The notes under the pieces were generated by a model that saw only the letters and a list, made by a program, of their open reading frames with translations, ran no database searches and was not told the origin of the DNA. 7,504 nt of DNA from Burkholderiales bacterium (GTDB lineage: Bacteria > Pseudomonadota > Gammaproteobacteria > Burkholderiales > JACMKV01), in contig JACMKV010000380.1 in assembly GCA_014379915.1 (NCBI GenBank), forward strand, positions 1-7,504. The letters are read 5' to 3'. How positions within the stretch are numbered: the stretch's first letter is position 1; each line of letters opens with the position of its first letter. A program made the position numbers and the translations under genes. Positions 1-6,190 of the stretch are shown piece after piece.

Positions 1-553
1 CATTGATCACATACAATTCATACCCGCGAATAAATTTTTGTCCATTGCCCAGTCCTTCATAATGATGATATGAAGGCTGACTGCGACTTAAACTATATCG
101 ACCCAGTGTACTTAATCGCTGAAGCAATCGCTTGGAAAGACTATGGTTCCATTCCATCGAAATAGTTGATGTCAGGACGTTTTCATCATCCTGATTTCCC
201 CATCCGATTTTTTGGACTTCAAACCCTGCCTTTACTCCTGATGTCGGATAGATCCTCAGATCGCGATCATCATATTCAAATGAGTAGGTCAGTGTCAATG
301 CAGAATGTTTGTTGTCTCCGTTTCTGAAGTAACGTGGATTAAATTCAGCAAGGACTGCTTCGTCCATTTTGATATATGAATATGATCCGGCTATTTCGTG
401 GCGTAAATAAATGGATGGACGATACACCAGTGCGGCGGTCCCTTTCCATTCATCCTGCAACTTTCGATCATCAATTTTACCAAAGAGCTCTTTATTCTCG
501 ACAGTGATATAATCGACTTCTTTTTTTGAGCTGTGTTGAAATCCGGCCGTCAG
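1..553 (-). CDS. Omp85/BamA-TamA family outer-membrane beta-barrel protein, internal fragment
   Basis: About 184 codons are open from 553 to the window edge, with no start and no end inside the window. Seen: alternating polar/aromatic beta-strand sequence, a segment DRDLRIYPTSGVKAGFEV, then YEGLGNGQKFIRGYELYVIN at the window edge. FIRGYE matches the conserved (V/I)RG(F/Y) motif of barrel loop 6 in Omp85 proteins. The surrounding pattern (a Q-P-x-Y stretch, then LG, RGYE and YVI) is typical of Bacteroidota BamA/TamA-like proteins. The family inserts or secretes proteins at the outer membrane, usually with N-terminal POTRA domains, which would lie beyond the break. In this frame a TAG at 554-556 closes the upstream side, and homology appears to run right up to it, so the gene is cut rather than starting there. 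Composition (about 40% GC) differs clearly from the rest of the window. The subfamily (BamA versus TamA-like) cannot be fixed from this piece. Confidence 0.75.
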   Translation of the reverse strand, partial: MTAGFQHSSKKEVDYITVENKELFGKIDDRKLQDEWKGTAALVYRPSIYLRHEIAGSYSYIKMDEAVLAEFNPRYFRNGDNKHSALTLTYSFEYDDRDLRIYPTSGVKAGFEVQKIGWGNQDDENVLTSTISMEWNHSLSKRLLQRLSTLGRYSLSRSQPSYHHYEGLGNGQKFIRGYELYVIN

Positions 554-556
554 CTA
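549..556. other. Junction between two unrelated truncated genes
   Basis: The minus-strand Omp85 frame is intact up to 553 and is then blocked by a TAG at 554-556. On the plus strand, TIR homology can be read in frame from about 552 (SYPR, then NPFVAALVNAGVDVWID) but has no N-terminal methionine before a TGA at 537-539. Two opposite-strand genes with different GC content are therefore both cut at the same point. No transposase, inverted terminal repeat, tRNA or integrase is visible at the boundary. An assembly or cloning chimera is the simplest reading; illegitimate recombination is the alternative. Confidence 0.6.
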
Positions 557-2183
557 CCCTAGGCAGAACGGAAATCAGGTTAATCCTTTCGTCGCCGCCT
601 TGGTAAACGCCGGTGTTGACGTATGGATTGACCGCAATGAGATCGATCCGCTGGACAATTTTCCTGATCGCATTCGTGAGGGCTTGGCGCACTCCCACGC
701 ACTACTCGCTTGGTATTCGCCAGAGTACGTCGAGTCGAGCTACTGCCAAAAAGAGCTGACGGCGGCGTGGATTTGTAGCCAAGGGCTGACCCGAGACGTT
801 GCCTCGCGGATTTTTGTGCTCAATCCAGAGACCGGCGTTGCACACATTGCCTTGGGCGATATCGGGCGCCAGAACTACTTGGACGCCCCTAAGGATTGGA
901 CATCGGCTTCCGTTTGCATTGAGGCGATTTGCCAAAAACTTAGCGTACTCTCTGGGGACTTCGCAAGTTTGCGTCAGTTCAAGATGCCCGAATGGCATCC
1001 CTTTCCGAGGCAAGGCTCAACCCGCTTTACTGGCCGACTGCGAGAGTTATGGCGGATTCACACCGGACTCAATCCAGTCGGTATCTCGGATCACGAAAAT
1101 CCACATGTAATGGTTCAACTCACTGGGCTCGGCGGCATCGGCAAGAGCTTGCTTGCCACAGAGTATGCGAAGCGCTTCGGTGCGGCCTATCCCGGCGGAA
1201 TTCACTGGTTGCGCGCCTACGGATTTGATTCGGATAAACCGATGGATGCTGAGGCACGCGAACGCGAACGGCAAGGTCAGATCGAGCATCTTGCGCTTCG
1301 GCACGGTCTCCCGGTCCGCGATAAGGACTTTCGTGAAATTGAGCGGGATCTTGGGAGGAAACTTGGCGGAGGCGAAGCCTACTTATGGATAGTAGACGAC
1401 CTACCTGTAAGTTTAGATCAGGAACAAGGCTTTATCGGATGGAGTGCTCCCAGCAGCAATGGACGTACACTTATCACCACCCGTAGCCAAGAATACGCGG
1501 GCTTAGGTGTTACGGTAGAAGTCGACGTCTTAGAGCCAGCGCCTGCGCTTACATTACTTACGCAGGAGCGCAAGCCACAGACTGAGCAAGAGTGGCGGGA
1601 CGCCGAGGGTCTGACCGAGGATCTCGGACGGCATGCCTTGGCGCTCGACGTTGCCGGCCACCTCCTATTGAGGACCAAGAGCTTCGCTGCGTTACGAGAT
1701 AAAGTCATTCGCAACGATAGCGATCCACTGGGCGACCTGGTTGGAGACCTGATCGGGCAGTTACCGGGCGGGCACGAAAAGAGCATCGTGACAACCCTGC
1801 TATCAAGTGTGCGTCTACTAGGACAAGAAGGGTTGAACGCACTGCGGCTCTCTTGCGAACTTCATGGGCCCACGCCCATCCCGAGGCGACTCGCGAAAGT
1901 GGCTTTTGGCAGTGCTTTCGCACTGAGTGAGCAGGATGCTGAGCGGTACGTGACGCGTGCAGTAAATCAATTAGAAATACATTCGCTGGCTACCGTATTC
2001 ATGGGCGGTGTAATAGCGAACGCCTTCTCTGTTCATGCTCTTACGCGCTATACCATGCGGCACGGTGATCCCTTTAAGGATCAAGCTCTAAAGTTACGGG
2101 AGTCAGCGAGCGCTATAGAAATAAATGGGAGTTATCTCTTGCAAGCGAAGCTGGTGGTTTGCGGGAAGCGCGCCAGATTTTGA
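552..2183 (+). CDS. TIR domain plus NB-ARC/STAND NTPase protein, 5'-truncated
   Basis: Putative NLR-like immune protein; bacterial TIR domains typically cleave NAD+ when activated. The only in-frame start candidate nearby is TTG at 600, but homology continues upstream of it (SYPR, NPFVAAL), so the true start is probably lost; residue numbers below count from 600. Seen: TIR domain about 1-115, with VDVWIDRNEI at 6-15 and SPEYVESSYCQKEL at 40-53, where E52 is the likely catalytic glutamate; a linker with FTGRLREL at 143-150; Walker A GLGGIGKS at 176-183 (K182); Walker B YLWIVDD at 261-267; GRTLITTRS at 288-296; a GLPL-like HALALDVAG at 345-353; and a winged-helix-like segment ending VHALTR at 478-483. 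The last 45 residues resemble nothing I recognise, and the usual C-terminal TPR-like sensor is absent. It converges on rho with a 41-bp gap. Codon use is more AT-tolerant than in rho, which fits transfer. Confidence 0.85.
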   Translation, partial: SYPRQNGNQVNPFVAALVNAGVDVWIDRNEIDPLDNFPDRIREGLAHSHALLAWYSPEYVESSYCQKELTAAWICSQGLTRDVASRIFVLNPETGVAHIALGDIGRQNYLDAPKDWTSASVCIEAICQKLSVLSGDFASLRQFKMPEWHPFPRQGSTRFTGRLRELWRIHTGLNPVGISDHENPHVMVQLTGLGGIGKSLLATEYAKRFGAAYPGGIHWLRAYGFDSDKPMDAEARERERQGQIEHLALRHGLPVRDKDFREIERDLGRKLGGGEAYLWIVDDLPVSLDQEQGFIGWSAPSSNGRTLITTRSQEYAGLGVTVEVDVLEPAPALTLLTQERKPQTEQEWRDAEGLTEDLGRHALALDVAGHLLLRTKSFAALRDKVIRNDSDPLGDLVGDLIGQLPGGHEKSIVTTLLSSVRLLGQEGLNALRLSCELHGPTPIPRRLAKVAFGSAFALSEQDAERYVTRAVNQLEIHSLATVFMGGVIANAFSVHALTRYTMRHGDPFKDQALKLRESASAIEINGSYLLQAKLVVCGKRARF

Positions 2184-2224
2184 AAAGATGATGAATCCTG
2201 AGCGAAGTTTTGAATGGGCGCTTG

Positions 2225-3484
2225 TTAACCGCGCCGCATGCTGTCAAAGAAATCCGCGTTGTTCTTCGTTCCCTTGATTTTGTCGAGTAGAAACTCCATC
2301 GCCTCAAGGTCGTCCATCGGGTACAGCAGTTTGCGCAGCACCCAGATTTTCTGCAGCACCTCTTTGTTGATCAGCAATTCTTCCTTGCGTGTTCCCGACC
2401 GATTGACGTTGATCGCCGGGTACTGGCGCTTCTCGGCCATGCGCCGGTCTAGATGAATCTCGAGATTGCCGGTGCCTTTGAATTCTTCGTAGATCACGTC
2501 GTCCATGCGCGAGCCGGTTTCAACCAGCGCGGTCGCGATGATCGTCAGCGAGCCGCCTTCCTCGATATTGCGCGCGGCGCCAAAAAAACGCTTCGGACGC
2601 TGCAGCGCATTGGCGTCGACACCGCCGGTCAACACTTTGCCGGAGGCCGGCACCACGGTGTTGTAAGCGCGCGCCAGACGCGTGATCGAATCGAGCAAAA
2701 TGACCACATCCTTTTTGTGCTCGACCAGGCGCTTGGCTTTTTCGATGACCATTTCCGCAACCTGGACGTGGCGTGTCGCCGGTTCGTCGAAGGTGCTGGA
2801 CACGACTTCGCCCTTGACCGAGCGGATCATCTCGGTCACCTCTTCGGGGCGCTCATCGATCAGCAGCACGATCAACATAACTTCCGGATGATTGCTCGTG
2901 ATCGAGTGCGCGACATGCTGCATCAGCACTGTCTTGCCGGCTTTCGGCGGTGACACAATCAGCCCGCGCTGGCCTTTGCCGATCGGCGCAATGATATCTA
3001 TCACGCGCCCGGTGATGTTCTCTTCGGCCCTGATATCGCGTTCCAGCACAAAGCGCTTGTCCGGATGCAGCGGCGTCAGGTTCTCGAATAGTATCTTGTT
3101 CTTGGAATTTTCCGGCGGTTCCGAATTGACCTTGTCGACCTTGACCAGCGCGAAGTAGCGCTCGCCGTCCTTGGGAGTGCGAATTTCGCCCTCGATCGAA
3201 TCGCCAGTATGCAGGTTGAAGCGTCGGATCTGTGACGGGCTGACATAAATGTCATCCGGTCCAGCCAGGTAGGAAGTATCGGGCGAGCGCAGGAAACCAA
3301 AGCCGTCGGGCAGCACTTCGAGCGTGCCCTCGCCAAAAATGCTTTCACCTTTACGCGCTTGATTTTTCAGTAAGGCAAAAATCAAATCCTGTTTGCGGAG
3401 CCGGCTCGCGCCGTCGATCTCGTTAGCGACCGCCATGTCGACCAGTTCGGTCACATGTAAATTCTTCAATTCGGATAAATGCAT
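2225..3484 (-). CDS. rho: Transcription termination factor Rho
   Basis: ATP-driven hexameric RNA helicase that ends transcription of untranslated RNA in the cytoplasm. From the ATG at 3484 it is 419 residues, the same length as E. coli Rho. Seen: N-terminal helical domain 1-45; OB-fold RNA-binding domain with the RNP1-like DGFGFLR at 60-66; Walker A PPKAGKT at 179-185 (K184); Walker B VVILLDS at 260-266 (D265); Q-loop around KVLTGGV at 283-289; R-loop around KGTGN at 336-340; C-terminus FFDSMRRG. The frame stays open to a GTG at 3562, which would add 26 residues, but MHLSELK is the family's normal N-terminus and the extension looks non-conserved. No strong Shine-Dalgarno precedes 3484. It lies 135 bp downstream of trxA, the order seen in many beta- and gammaproteobacteria. 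No hairpin plus T-run is visible after the stop. Confidence 0.97.
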   Translation of the reverse strand: MHLSELKNLHVTELVDMAVANEIDGASRLRKQDLIFALLKNQARKGESIFGEGTLEVLPDGFGFLRSPDTSYLAGPDDIYVSPSQIRRFNLHTGDSIEGEIRTPKDGERYFALVKVDKVNSEPPENSKNKILFENLTPLHPDKRFVLERDIRAEENITGRVIDIIAPIGKGQRGLIVSPPKAGKTVLMQHVAHSITSNHPEVMLIVLLIDERPEEVTEMIRSVKGEVVSSTFDEPATRHVQVAEMVIEKAKRLVEHKKDVVILLDSITRLARAYNTVVPASGKVLTGGVDANALQRPKRFFGAARNIEEGGSLTIIATALVETGSRMDDVIYEEFKGTGNLEIHLDRRMAEKRQYPAINVNRSGTRKEELLINKEVLQKIWVLRKLLYPMDDLEAMEFLLDKIKGTKNNADFFDSMRRG

Positions 3485-3577
3485 CGCGACAAGATCCAGG
3501 GAGTTAATGCCAGGAGCGGAAGAAACCGGAAACGACGCAGACAGGGAGGGGTTGGCTTTCACCCTTGGATCGCCATT

Positions 3578-3620
3578 ATGCGGCAGGCGCGGTGACAGCT
3601 CAGGGCAAGCGTAGCCGCAT
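3578..3620. repeat. Inverted repeat between trxA and rho
   Basis: ATGCGGC at 3578-3584 and GCCGCAT at 3614-3620 form a perfect 7-bp inverted repeat around a 29-base loop, overlapping the end of trxA. It could fold in the trxA-rho transcript and separate the two messages, but the loop is long and no T-run follows, so a terminator is not supported. Confidence 0.3.
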
Positions 3621-3946
3621 TAAATATTGCTGTCAATGAACGCCGTTAATTGCGATTTTGAAATCGCGCCAACCTTGGTCGCTTCGATATTGCCGTTCTT
3701 GAACAGCATCAAAGTCGGAATGCCGCGGATGCCATATTTCGGCGGCGTCGATTGATTTTCGTCGATATTAAGCTTGGCGATTTTCAGGCGGCCGGCGTAT
3801 TCCTTCGCGACTTCGTCGAGGATGGGCGCGATCATTTTGCAGGGTCCGCACCACTCGGCCCAGTAGTCGACAAGAACCGGCAAGGGCGCCTGCAAAACTT
3901 CAGGTCCAAAAGTGTCGTCCGTAACGTAATGGATATGTTCGCTCAT
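3620..3946 (-). CDS. trxA: Thioredoxin 1
   Basis: Small cytoplasmic dithiol reductase that donates electrons to ribonucleotide reductase, PAPS reductase, methionine sulfoxide reductases and other targets, and is itself recharged by thioredoxin reductase. The protein is 108 residues, the normal length of the family. Seen: active site WCGPCK with C33 and C36; the buried aspartate D27 in VDYWAEW; and the cis-proline loop GIRGIPT with P77. The ATG at 3946 is preceded by TGAGG about 7 bases upstream, a good ribosome-binding site, which supports this start. It is first in the trxA-rho pair and divergent from fdxA. Nothing is odd; DENQSTPPKYG differs only slightly from the usual DENP-TP-KYG stretch. 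Confidence 0.97.
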   Translation of the reverse strand: MSEHIHYVTDDTFGPEVLQAPLPVLVDYWAEWCGPCKMIAPILDEVAKEYAGRLKIAKLNIDENQSTPPKYGIRGIPTLMLFKNGNIEATKVGAISKSQLTAFIDSNI

Positions 3947-4199
3947 TGTTTTGCCTCAGATAATCGAATCGCCGGAACAACGGCAATGGCTGAAAAAAAG
4001 GGAAGGTTGCTTCGAGAAGGTCGCCACAGGGTTTTACTGCGGGGTTGTAGACCGCAGCCGAAGAACACGGCTTGGTCGTTACAGCTTTTTGGCATCATAA
4101 ACGAAAATGCTTGCGCGCGCGAAGGTTTTATGGCGTATGCCCGGCTGCCGCGCGCTCTGCTAAAATGACGGCCTTTACGAGCATGGACCCGAGATTCGT
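3947..4199. promoter_or_regulatory. Divergent trxA / fdxA promoter region
   Basis: This is the only noncoding space between two divergent units, so promoters for both are expected here. For fdxA the best -10 candidate is TAAAAT at 4161-4166, with no convincing -35. For trxA the best -10 candidate on the minus strand is TATGAT (4094-4099), again with a weak -35 around 4118-4123. Between them is a small inverted repeat, CTGCGG 4037-4042 with CCGCAG 4052-4057 (9-base loop), which would fall in the trxA leader. No RNA gene is recognised. Confidence 0.35.
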
Positions 4200-4523
4200 A
4201 TGACCTACGTCGTTACTCAAAGCTGCATCAAATGTAAATATACGGATTGCGTAGATGTCTGTCCGGTCGACTGCTTTCGTGAAGGGCCAAACTTTCTCGT
4301 GATCGATCCCGACGAATGCATCGACTGCACGCTGTGTGTCGCCGAGTGCCCGGTCGAAGCCATATTTGCCGAGGATGATGTTCCTGCCGATCAGCAACAT
4401 TTCACGGCGATCAACGCAGAGCTGGCAAAGCTGTGGGGGCCCATCGTAGAGAAAAAAGACGCGCCAGCGGACGCTGATGAGTGGAAAGATGTAAAGGACA
4501 AGGACCCTTTGCTCGAACGTTAG
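4200..4523 (+). CDS. fdxA: Seven-iron ferredoxin FdxA ([3Fe-4S] plus [4Fe-4S])
   Basis: Soluble low-potential electron carrier of 107 residues, the length of Azotobacter ferredoxin I-type proteins. Seen: C9, C17 and C50 placed as the [3Fe-4S] ligands, and C21, C40, C43 and C46 as the [4Fe-4S] ligands; C12 and C25 are the extra cysteines that this family also keeps. The pattern is CIKCKYTDCVDVCPVDC followed by CIDCTLCVAECP. The acidic C-terminal tail (DADEWKDVKDKD) is typical. The ATG at 4200 starts the standard MTYVVT N-terminus; the ribosome-binding site is weak (GAG at 4191-4193). It is divergent from trxA-rho and lies 86 bp before a radical SAM gene, for which it is a candidate electron donor (inference). 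Its partners in related species are not firmly established. Confidence 0.95.
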   Translation: MTYVVTQSCIKCKYTDCVDVCPVDCFREGPNFLVIDPDECIDCTLCVAECPVEAIFAEDDVPADQQHFTAINAELAKLWGPIVEKKDAPADADEWKDVKDKDPLLER

Positions 4524-4577
4524 TCAGGAAAAGTTTCAAGCAATGCTGTGAACGATGACTTGATCGTACCTCCAGAG

Positions 4578-4607
4578 CCGCTTTTGAGACCGCCCGCTTT
4601 GAGACCG
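4578..4607 (+). repeat. 15/14-base tandem repeat directly before the radical SAM start codon
   Basis: CCGCTTTTGAGACCG (4578-4592) is followed, after one base, by CCGCTTTGAGACCG (4594-4607), identical except for one T. The second copy places GAG at 4601-4603, six bases before the ATG at 4610, so it forms the ribosome-binding site. A slippage-type duplication could change translation initiation. Confidence 0.7.
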
Positions 4608-4609
4608 TA

Positions 4610-5719
4610 ATGCCGCTCAAAACACATAGCGGCGCGCGTGCCGGCGTGAAAAAAGGCCGCGGTGCGACAGCGAACCCGGAAGGCCGCTTCGAGCGCGTAT
4701 TGCGCGAGTCGGACGAGGACGGTCAGCGCCCGGTGGCGCCGTCGGAGTGGGCGGAAGAATTCGCGGAAAATACGCCGCCGCTCAAAACCTTTGTCAGTCC
4801 GGAACGTGCGCGCAGCATCATTGCGCACAACGACTCGCCCGATATTCCGTTCAGCCAGTCCATCAATCCCTACCGCGGCTGCGAGCACGGCTGCATTTAC
4901 TGCTACGCGCGCCCCAGCCATGCTTATCTCGATTTGTCGCCTGGTCTCGATTTTGAAACCCGGCTTTTCGCCAAGCAGAATGGCGCAGAATTGCTGCGCG
5001 CTGAATTGTCGCGCCCGGGTTATCGCTGCGAGCTGATCGCACTAGGCGCCAATACCGATCCCTATCAGCCGATTGAGCGCGACTGGCAAATCACCCGCCA
5101 GATTCTGCAAGTGTGCGCCGAATTCAACCAGCCGGTCGCGATCATTACCAAGTCGGCGCGCATTGAACGCGATCTCGACATTCTTTCAGCGATGGCTGGA
5201 CGTCAGCTGGTTCAGGTTTTCGTTTCGGTGACCACGCTCGACCATGATCTCGCGCGCCGGCTCGAGCCTCGCGCATCGGCGCCGGCCAGACGCATGCAAG
5301 CCCTTTGCGCATTGAATAAAGCGAATGTGCCGTGCGGCGTGATGGTCGCGCCCGTCATCCCGTTCCTGACCGATAGCGCAATGGAACAAATCCTGGCTGC
5401 GGCGGGACGCGCCGGCGCCGCAATGGCGGGATATGCGCTGCTGCGCTTGCCGTACGAAGTGAAGTCCTTGTTCAAGGCGTGGCTCGTTGAGCACTATCCG
5501 TTAAAAGCCGAACACGTGATGAGCCGGGTCGCCGAAATGCGGGACGGGCGCGAAAACGACAGTGAATTTGGGCGTCGCATGCGCGGTCAGGGCGAATTTG
5601 CTCAGCTGCTGGCGCAGCGTTTCCGCATTGCCTGCCAGCGTTCCGGCTTGAATGAAAGGCGCTTTCACTTGAACGTCGATCGGTTCCGCGTACCGACAAC
5701 GCAGCTCGCGCTATTCTGA
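4610..5719 (+). CDS. PA0069-family radical SAM protein (SplB-like)
   Basis: Radical SAM enzyme of 369 residues in the group labelled PA0069 family, distantly related to spore photoproduct lyase (COG1533). Substrate and reaction are unknown. Seen: a basic N-terminal segment with KGRGATANPEGRFER at 15-29, characteristic of the group; the cluster motif RGCEHGCIYCYA with C91, C95 and C98 (CxxxCxxC), which would bind a [4Fe-4S] cluster and S-adenosylmethionine; and ALGANTDPYQPIE about 50 residues later, another hallmark. The remainder looks like an ordinary TIM-barrel. I see no second cluster-binding cysteine set like that of SPASM proteins. The ATG at 4610 gives the usual N-terminus and sits just after a tandem repeat carrying a GAG ribosome-binding site. 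It follows fdxA by 86 bp on the same strand with no terminator between, so co-transcription is plausible. A DNA-repair role is sometimes annotated but is not shown here. Confidence 0.93.
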   Translation: MPLKTHSGARAGVKKGRGATANPEGRFERVLRESDEDGQRPVAPSEWAEEFAENTPPLKTFVSPERARSIIAHNDSPDIPFSQSINPYRGCEHGCIYCYARPSHAYLDLSPGLDFETRLFAKQNGAELLRAELSRPGYRCELIALGANTDPYQPIERDWQITRQILQVCAEFNQPVAIITKSARIERDLDILSAMAGRQLVQVFVSVTTLDHDLARRLEPRASAPARRMQALCALNKANVPCGVMVAPVIPFLTDSAMEQILAAAGRAGAAMAGYALLRLPYEVKSLFKAWLVEHYPLKAEHVMSRVAEMRDGRENDSEFGRRMRGQGEFAQLLAQRFRIACQRSGLNERRFHLNVDRFRVPTTQLALF

Positions 5720-5938
5720 TCGGGCACCGCCGCCTGGGCTGACCTGGGCGAGGATGGGGGGCGAGGATAAAATCGGCAGCGTGTCGATGGCGACAAGCCA
5801 ACCGACCACAACCAGGACGAGCGCGACGATCGCACTTCGCATCATGGCCAGAAAAACTTGTGGCGGCGTGATAACGGGTCTACGCTTGTCGGTTTGGCGT
5901 GTCGAACCCTGAGCGGCAGGGTTTCGCTGGATGTGCAT
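5711..5938 (-). CDS. Possible small single-pass membrane protein
   Basis: Seen: a 75-codon open frame whose middle is a clear hydrophobic helix, SAIVALVLVVVGWLVAI, preceded by a basic stretch (KRRP) and followed by a proline-rich tail with two PIL motifs. From the internal ATG pair at 5845/5842 the product would be about 44 residues and begin at the helix. In that part roughly 70% of third codon positions are G or C, which is coding-like; the upstream part is less so. No good ribosome-binding site is seen before either start. The 3' end overlaps the radical SAM gene tail to tail by 9 bases. I do not recognise a family. It may be a genuine small membrane protein or a chance frame. Confidence 0.35.
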   Translation of the reverse strand: MHIQRNPAAQGSTRQTDKRRPVITPPQVFLAMMRSAIVALVLVVVGWLVAIDTLPILSSPPILAQVSPGGGARSE

Positions 5939-5963
5939 AACTGTTTTGCAAGCGGGTGTCGAA

Positions 5964-5991
5964 AAATGACGGCGCCAAGAAATGACGGCGC
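5964..5991. repeat. Direct repeat AAATGACGGCGC x2, 16-base period
   Basis: AAATGACGGCGC occurs at 5964-5975 and again at 5980-5991, separated by four bases. It lies in the noncoding stretch 5939-6190, about 200 bp before the response regulator. A spacing of about one and a half helical turns could suit a regulator binding as a dimer, but no known motif is recognised. Confidence 0.55.
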
Positions 5992-6091
5992 TATTGTTGT
6001 ACTGAATGGCTGCCGAGGCAATAGAACTTTAGTAATAGTGTGAGAATATAGCTGCGACCCTATCCGCTACCAGGCAGGCTGGCGGACAATC

Positions 6092-6143
6092 CCGACCTCG
6101 CTGAACAGGCGCCGGTCACGTCAAGCGCGCTGTTGCGGGTCGG
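6092..6143 (+). promoter_or_regulatory. Long imperfect hairpin in the response-regulator leader
   Basis: The right arm CTGTTGCGGGTCGG (6130-6143) pairs along its whole length with CCGACC, CGC and AACAG (6092-6108), leaving only T6098 and TG 6102-6103 bulged. Four more pairs (GCGC 6109-6112 with GCGC 6125-6128) extend the stem, leaving a 12-base loop at 6113-6124. It ends 47 bases before the ATG at 6191. No T-run follows on either strand, so it is not a standard intrinsic terminator. A leader structure, an operator or part of a small RNA are all possible. Confidence 0.5.
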
Positions 6144-6181
6144 ATCAGTTTGCGTGTTCAGTAATAATCTTGCAGGGTACC

Positions 6182-6186
6182 AAGGA
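6182..6186 (+). promoter_or_regulatory. Ribosome-binding site that fixes the response-regulator start
   Basis: AAGGA lies four bases before the ATG at 6191. This favours the ATG over the in-frame TTG at 6170, which would add seven residues and has no purine-rich site before it. Confidence 0.55.
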
Positions 6187-6190
6187 CGTT

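Noticed and set aside
540..600. Insertion sequence or attachment site at the Omp85/TIR boundary
   Set aside because: No inverted terminal repeats, target-site duplication, tRNA end or transposase remnant could be seen on either side.
492..698. 68-codon minus-strand frame spanning the junction
   Set aside because: It runs antisense to the TIR domain and then out of frame through the Omp85 fragment; it is a chance frame created by the junction.
2453..2953. 166-codon open frame antisense to rho
   Set aside because: It lies wholly inside rho, which has complete conserved motifs; the antisense frame is histidine/arginine/aspartate-rich with no recognisable domain and is explained by rho codon bias.
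3484..3562. GTG start at 3562 for a 445-residue Rho
   Set aside because: The standard family N-terminus MHLSEL begins at 3484 and gives exactly 419 residues; the extra 26 residues look like translated leader. Kept only as a weak alternative.
4037..4057. Intrinsic terminator in the trxA-fdxA region
   Set aside because: The stem is only 6 bp and neither strand has a T-run after it; also a terminator is not expected between divergent genes.
3752..4168. 138-codon plus-strand frame across trxA and the divergent promoter region
   Set aside because: More than half is antisense to trxA and the rest has low-complexity, non-protein-like composition; there is no ribosome-binding site.
4520..4921. 133-codon minus-strand frame opposite the start of the radical SAM gene
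   Set aside because: It is a shadow of the radical SAM coding strand, arginine/alanine-rich with no domain.
5746..5768. GGGCGAGGAT direct repeat (5746-5755 and 5759-5768) as a regulatory site
   Set aside because: It lies within the small antisense frame and is explained by its repeated PIL residues; only two copies, G-rich low complexity.
6170..6190. TTG start at 6170 for the response regulator
   Set aside because: No ribosome-binding site precedes it, whereas AAGGA precedes the ATG at 6191.
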